In this document: positions 60,358 to 64,000 of the stretch, one piece after another | How positions within the stretch are numbered: the first letter of the stretch is position 1 | Layout: the number at the start of each line of letters is the position of its first letter | Source: Trichobilharzia szidati | Lineage: Eukaryota > Platyhelminthes > Trematoda > Strigeidida > Schistosomatidae | Direction: 5' to 3' | Assembly: GCA_944472155.2 (NCBI GenBank) | Contig: OX235275.1 | Location: 25,012,436 to 25,076,435 of the forward strand | Length of the DNA: 64,000 nt | Made by a program: the position numbers and the translations under genes | Notes under the pieces: model-generated | What the model saw: only the letters and a program-made list of their open reading frames with translations | What the model was told of the DNA's origin: nothing | Databases searched by the model: none

Positions 60358-62275
60358 ATTATCTGTACATCTCAAATCTAATTTTTGCTTAATAAACACT
60401 TTTTTAATGAATCTGTGTTCCTTCTGTTGTAACGCGATTGTGTTCCAGTGACGTTAGTAACACGTGCTAAGTTAGGAATTAAAGGCAAACTTTTAGGAGT
60501 AAATGCGGCGTCTGGGAAACTGTTGTTTACGCGATTACATGAACAGATAGCAACGTACCGTGTTCTGTAGCAGCGAACCGTAGGTATTCTAATGAAGTAT
60601 AATTGTATTTCAATAGTAGGCATTCTGTTTTCAATTATTACGATAACCGTAGTTGCACTGAGTTCTAAATCTAACAGTATAGGTACATTATTCCCATCTT
60701 GGTTTATTACGATAAGTAGAAATCGAAAACTCACTATCTAAGGTAGATTTACTTTTAACCTTGTTTGACTATAAATCCGAAGTCAATTAATAGGTTCCTA
60801 CTAAGACGATATATAACTAAGCGCTTATAACCTCAATGTTTTCTTTTACAAGTGGACGCAGTAACTTCATTACGGCACGACATAGTCTTTTTATCAAAAA
60901 GCCTCTCCAAATATCTAATTTTACCTAGCATTTTTAAGATCACGTCATATACTCCGTACCTCACAAATTACGCAAATGCTAGAAATCAGCTTTATCAAAT
61001 AGAATATACAAACGAATTACGAGGAATACATTTATTAAGGAATAAACATATAATACATAATCAAAAACACGGCAGATATCTTTTTCTTTATCGCCCAAAT
61101 CCATGAAATTCCCGAAAGTAGATATTATCTGAAAAAGAACAAAACAATTCTAAAGATGTAGACATTGTTATCACTGTAAATGCAATAAATAACTACTTAA
61201 CATGTTTAAAATGATGAAATAATCAGTTTAATTGTACACAATTACATCAGTCAATATTTTTCAAGAAGAAAAAATGGATATTGCATCTACCTGTAAACAT
61301 CAAGTATGTGCTATAAAATAAGTGAATACTATGCGTATATAATTTCTAAGTATTTATGTAGATTTACTTTAATGAAATACATGTACAGGAGCTTTGACAG
61401 AATTAGCAAAAGTAAACAACAAAGTAAATCAAATAATCAACAAAACCAACTATCCCACCTCATCATGTCCATGTATAATCCTTTAAACTGCAAAAAATAA
61501 TTCACTAAAAGTCGTTATAATATGTCTATTCAAGTAATTCGACATTTTCCGAACGGAAAAGTACGTAATTCAACAATTTGTAAATTGGCCGTAAATTACG
61601 GCCGGATAAGGACACCATCATTTCCCGTTAACGCTAAAAACGCCTTATTACATCGACTTTTAGCAGCAATATAGGTGTAAAAGTGTGTAAAACAACGAAA
61701 AATCACCTATTTTCGAAGTTTTTTCATTAAATAACGCCGCTAGACATCAGCTGATCAAATGACCTACGGCCGTCTACAGGGTGCCTGCTGACGCAAATGG
61801 CGCAAATGGAAAGTTCTAGAATCGACCTCGGCCCCATTTGATGCAGTAAAACAATCTAACATTACCTTATCTAACTTTCGTATCAAAGATCAAATTTCTT
61901 TCCTATTATAAAACTACGATAAGACTGCTGACAAAAATGGAATAAATACATTATGGAATCAAAATAATACATCAATAAACTTTATCTCACGGATGCTGTT
62001 CACAACAAAGTTTTATAGGAGAATTGACTTCAAGCTTTATTTTTCCCAGATATTTGTATCACATTCATCTGAAGTCTGGGTTTTTTGTTAATGCGAAGAC
62101 AATATTTCTATATCTCTTTATGTGTTACACAGACAGACTATTTTGCAGACTGTTCTGACTGACTCTAATGTTAGATTGAACAAACAAACTGTAATTTATA
62201 TAATAACTTATCCATGCCTGTACAATTGGTATGTTCCTGCATAAACAGGAATAAATATATATATATATATATAAG

Positions 62276-62905
62276 TAGATCATATTCGGAAGAGAACTTC
62301 TGGCTATGTACTGTGCTACATGACATTTTCGACATTCAGTTGAGGGTCGTAAATTCATAGTTTTCACTGACCACAAACCTCTGACGTACTCTCTGAATTC
62401 AACTTCAGATAAGTATTCACCCAGGGAATCAGGACAACTGGATTACGTTTCACAGTTTACATCACATATTCTCCATGTATCCGGAGTGAACGACACTGTG
62501 GCAGATGCCTTGTCGTACATTTGTTACCTCACCCAAATCGACGGCATAGACCCTGTAAAACTGGCTCGTCTTCAAAAAGAAGATTCCGAGCTTCAGCGTG
62601 AGTTGTCGAAAACAACTCTACAATTAGCCGAGAAACCCTTAGGTATAGGAAAGGATACTATTCTCTGTGACATTTCCACTAGTACTCCTCGCCCCATTGT
62701 GCCTAAAAGTTATCGTCGTAACGTCTCCAATACGTTGCATGGCTTATCCCATCCAGGTATTCGAACTACTGTCAAGCTCGTAACTAGTCGGTTTTGTTGG
62801 CCTGGTATTAACAAAGAAGTAAGGGAATGGGCACAGACGTGCTTAGCTTGCCAAAAGTGCAGGGTAATAAGACACACTAAAAGCCCCCTTGGCACATTTC
62901 TTATC
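62276..62905 (+). mobile_element. Gypsy element 2, right part: RNase H end and integrase zinc finger, truncated
   Basis: Begins FGRELLAMYCAT, the exact continuation of the RNase H at 54033, with one stop codon, then KFIVFTDHKPLTYSLNSTSD, VSGVNDTVADALS. The frame 62486-62920 carries the integrase HHCC finger (HGLSHPGIRTTVKLVTSRF and CLACQKCRV). Homology ends at about 62905 (SPLGTF), before the integrase DDE core. Confidence 0.85.
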
Positions 62906-63590
62906 CCCGTAACAATGTGATTGTACACTTTTTGGTTATTTGTAGAAATTAGACATATTGTACATAATTTTTGTTTAAAACGCTTCTTGTTGAAATGCAC
63001 TTGGCTTCCGTGTACGATTGGAAAATACACTCTGCTGTTGGAGACTTCGTCTTCTCCTTGGTTTCTTTGGCTTACTAGCTCAGCTCTCACCGTGTTGTAT
63101 CTTTCGGATTTATTGCAGGAGTCCACTACGCTCAACCGAAGACAATTCTACAACCGGGACACAGCGGCTACAACCTACTCCGTCCAAACAACTAACGTCT
63201 CCGTGGGTTATATAAATAATTTGTAGCAGAGGACTTAAACTTTATTTCCAAGTAACCCTTTTGTTGATATAACGTGTCGTTGCATTTTTGGTAATATACT
63301 GTTACTTAACATTCCATTGACTTGAATTTTATTTCTCATATTTTGTAATACTAGTGAACTCTAACATAAGTCCCCTACATATCTTCCTCCTTTAGAAAGA
63401 AGTGATCATGCTGTGCTCACTCGCAAGTTCACAACAACAGCATCATGAGCCGAAATGCCAGCTTGACCAAACGTTTGGAAAACCTATATAAGTGCGATCG
63501 TCTCAACAGCCAACTCAGTGAACTGGTACGTCAACCCAGAGTCCCAAGTAGAAGCCGCATAGAACTAATTTAAACAACTTTACGCTCAAG
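62906..63590. other. Unassigned stretch
   Basis: No recognised element. The overlapping frames at 62921-63226 and 63018-63215 carry no motif. Confidence 0.3.
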
Positions 63591-63599
63591 TAACTGAAC

Positions 63600-63960
63600 C
63601 TTTTATCTTTTGGTGTGTACCGAAAGTTCAGAAATATTGCCCCCTTGGATAAACAGAGTGATTTGTAAGTTACTCAGATGTAAACACGAATGTTGGAACC
63701 TGTTTGCCACACTTGAGGCTCCTGAGACCAGGAAATTATGTAACACTGCTAGGAATAAAGCTATTGCAGAAATTTGCCAATCAAGGATGAAGTTCGAAGC
63801 ACATCTGGCTCAAAATGCAAAGGCACAACCTAGGAAAATTTCTTGTACATGAACTTCAGGAATATAACGTCCAATGGTGTCCCAAACCTGACTACTGACA
63901 ATGACACAATCGAAGAAGATCAAGAAAAGGCAGAAGCAATAATAATAATATATATTTTCA
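63600..63960 (+). mobile_element. LINE fragment: linker between endonuclease and RT
   Basis: + strand PPWINRVICKLLRCKHECWN, LCNTARNKAIAEICQSRMKF (63640-63800), then after a frame change YMNFRNITSNGVPNL and EEDQEKAEAI (63845-63940). This is the region before RT in CR1/jockey ORF2 proteins. Ends in (AAT/TAT)-rich sequence at the window edge. Confidence 0.6.
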
Positions 63961-64000
63961 TATAAACATAAATTTACTTGAAAATGCATGCCATTTTTAC

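Larger units (their letters stand above)
59413..62275. other. Right part of the insert in Gypsy element 2
   Basis: Apart from the two candidate exons this is AT-rich DNA without recognised element. A (TA)n tract at 62256-62271 directly precedes the point where the Gypsy resumes, just behind an AATAAA at 62251-62256. Confidence 0.45.

Overview
The window is animal nuclear DNA, almost certainly from a blood fluke (Schistosoma or a close trematode relative). It is AT-rich and holds very little host coding sequence inside a dense, nested mass of retroelements of types known from schistosomes: Penelope-like elements (PLEs) with GIY-YIG nucleases, RTE/SR2-type and CR1/jockey-type LINEs, CsRn1/Boudicca-type Gypsy LTR elements, a Merlin DNA transposon, and tRNA-headed SINEs of which some carry hammerhead ribozymes. 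Species cannot be fixed by eye.

Host genes. At 653-730 lies a complete 25-codon gene for ribosomal protein eL41 (RPL41) with two poly(A) signals behind it. From 945 to about 35929 on the + strand lies an eight-exon gene for a WD40 protein of the AAMP family (angio-associated migratory cell protein). About 1.5 kb of coding sequence is spread over 35 kb, with introns of 2.8-9.6 kb. The first recognisable AAMP exon has no in-frame ATG, and a stop codon lies directly upstream in its frame. It starts in phase 0 at a 3' splice site 214 nt behind the RPL41 stop. That is the arrangement expected of a downstream gene in a trematode operon whose start codon comes from the spliced leader, which ends in AUG. 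The last exon contains an (AAT)n tract across which the reading frame changes.

Introns of AAMP (1045-35549). They hold RTE fragments, several PLE remnants that end in long inverted repeats (7105-7790, 8120-8296, 21070-21353, 22774-24045, 27540-28700, 34155-34935), a decayed Merlin with 8-bp target duplication (19551-20520), many SINE copies, and a perfect-core hammerhead ribozyme at 33187-33231.

36-51 kb. Behind the gene are an RTE endonuclease fragment (38210-38881), more PLE, RTE and SINE pieces, and a full-length, very young Gypsy element on the - strand (42290-47558). Its 304-bp LTRs differ at one visible base, and it is inserted with a TCCT duplication into a CR1/jockey-type LINE.

51-64 kb. 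A second Gypsy of the same clade (LTR from 51230; gag and pol in different frames joined by a G GGA AAC slippery site plus stem) is cut in its RNase H region by an 8.2-kb insert (about 54034-62275). The insert consists of a nearly full-length two-ORF CR1-type LINE (about 54037-59095) and 3.2 kb of other DNA with two exon-like pieces. The Gypsy resumes at 62276 and is truncated in integrase at about 62905. A further LINE fragment runs towards the right edge.
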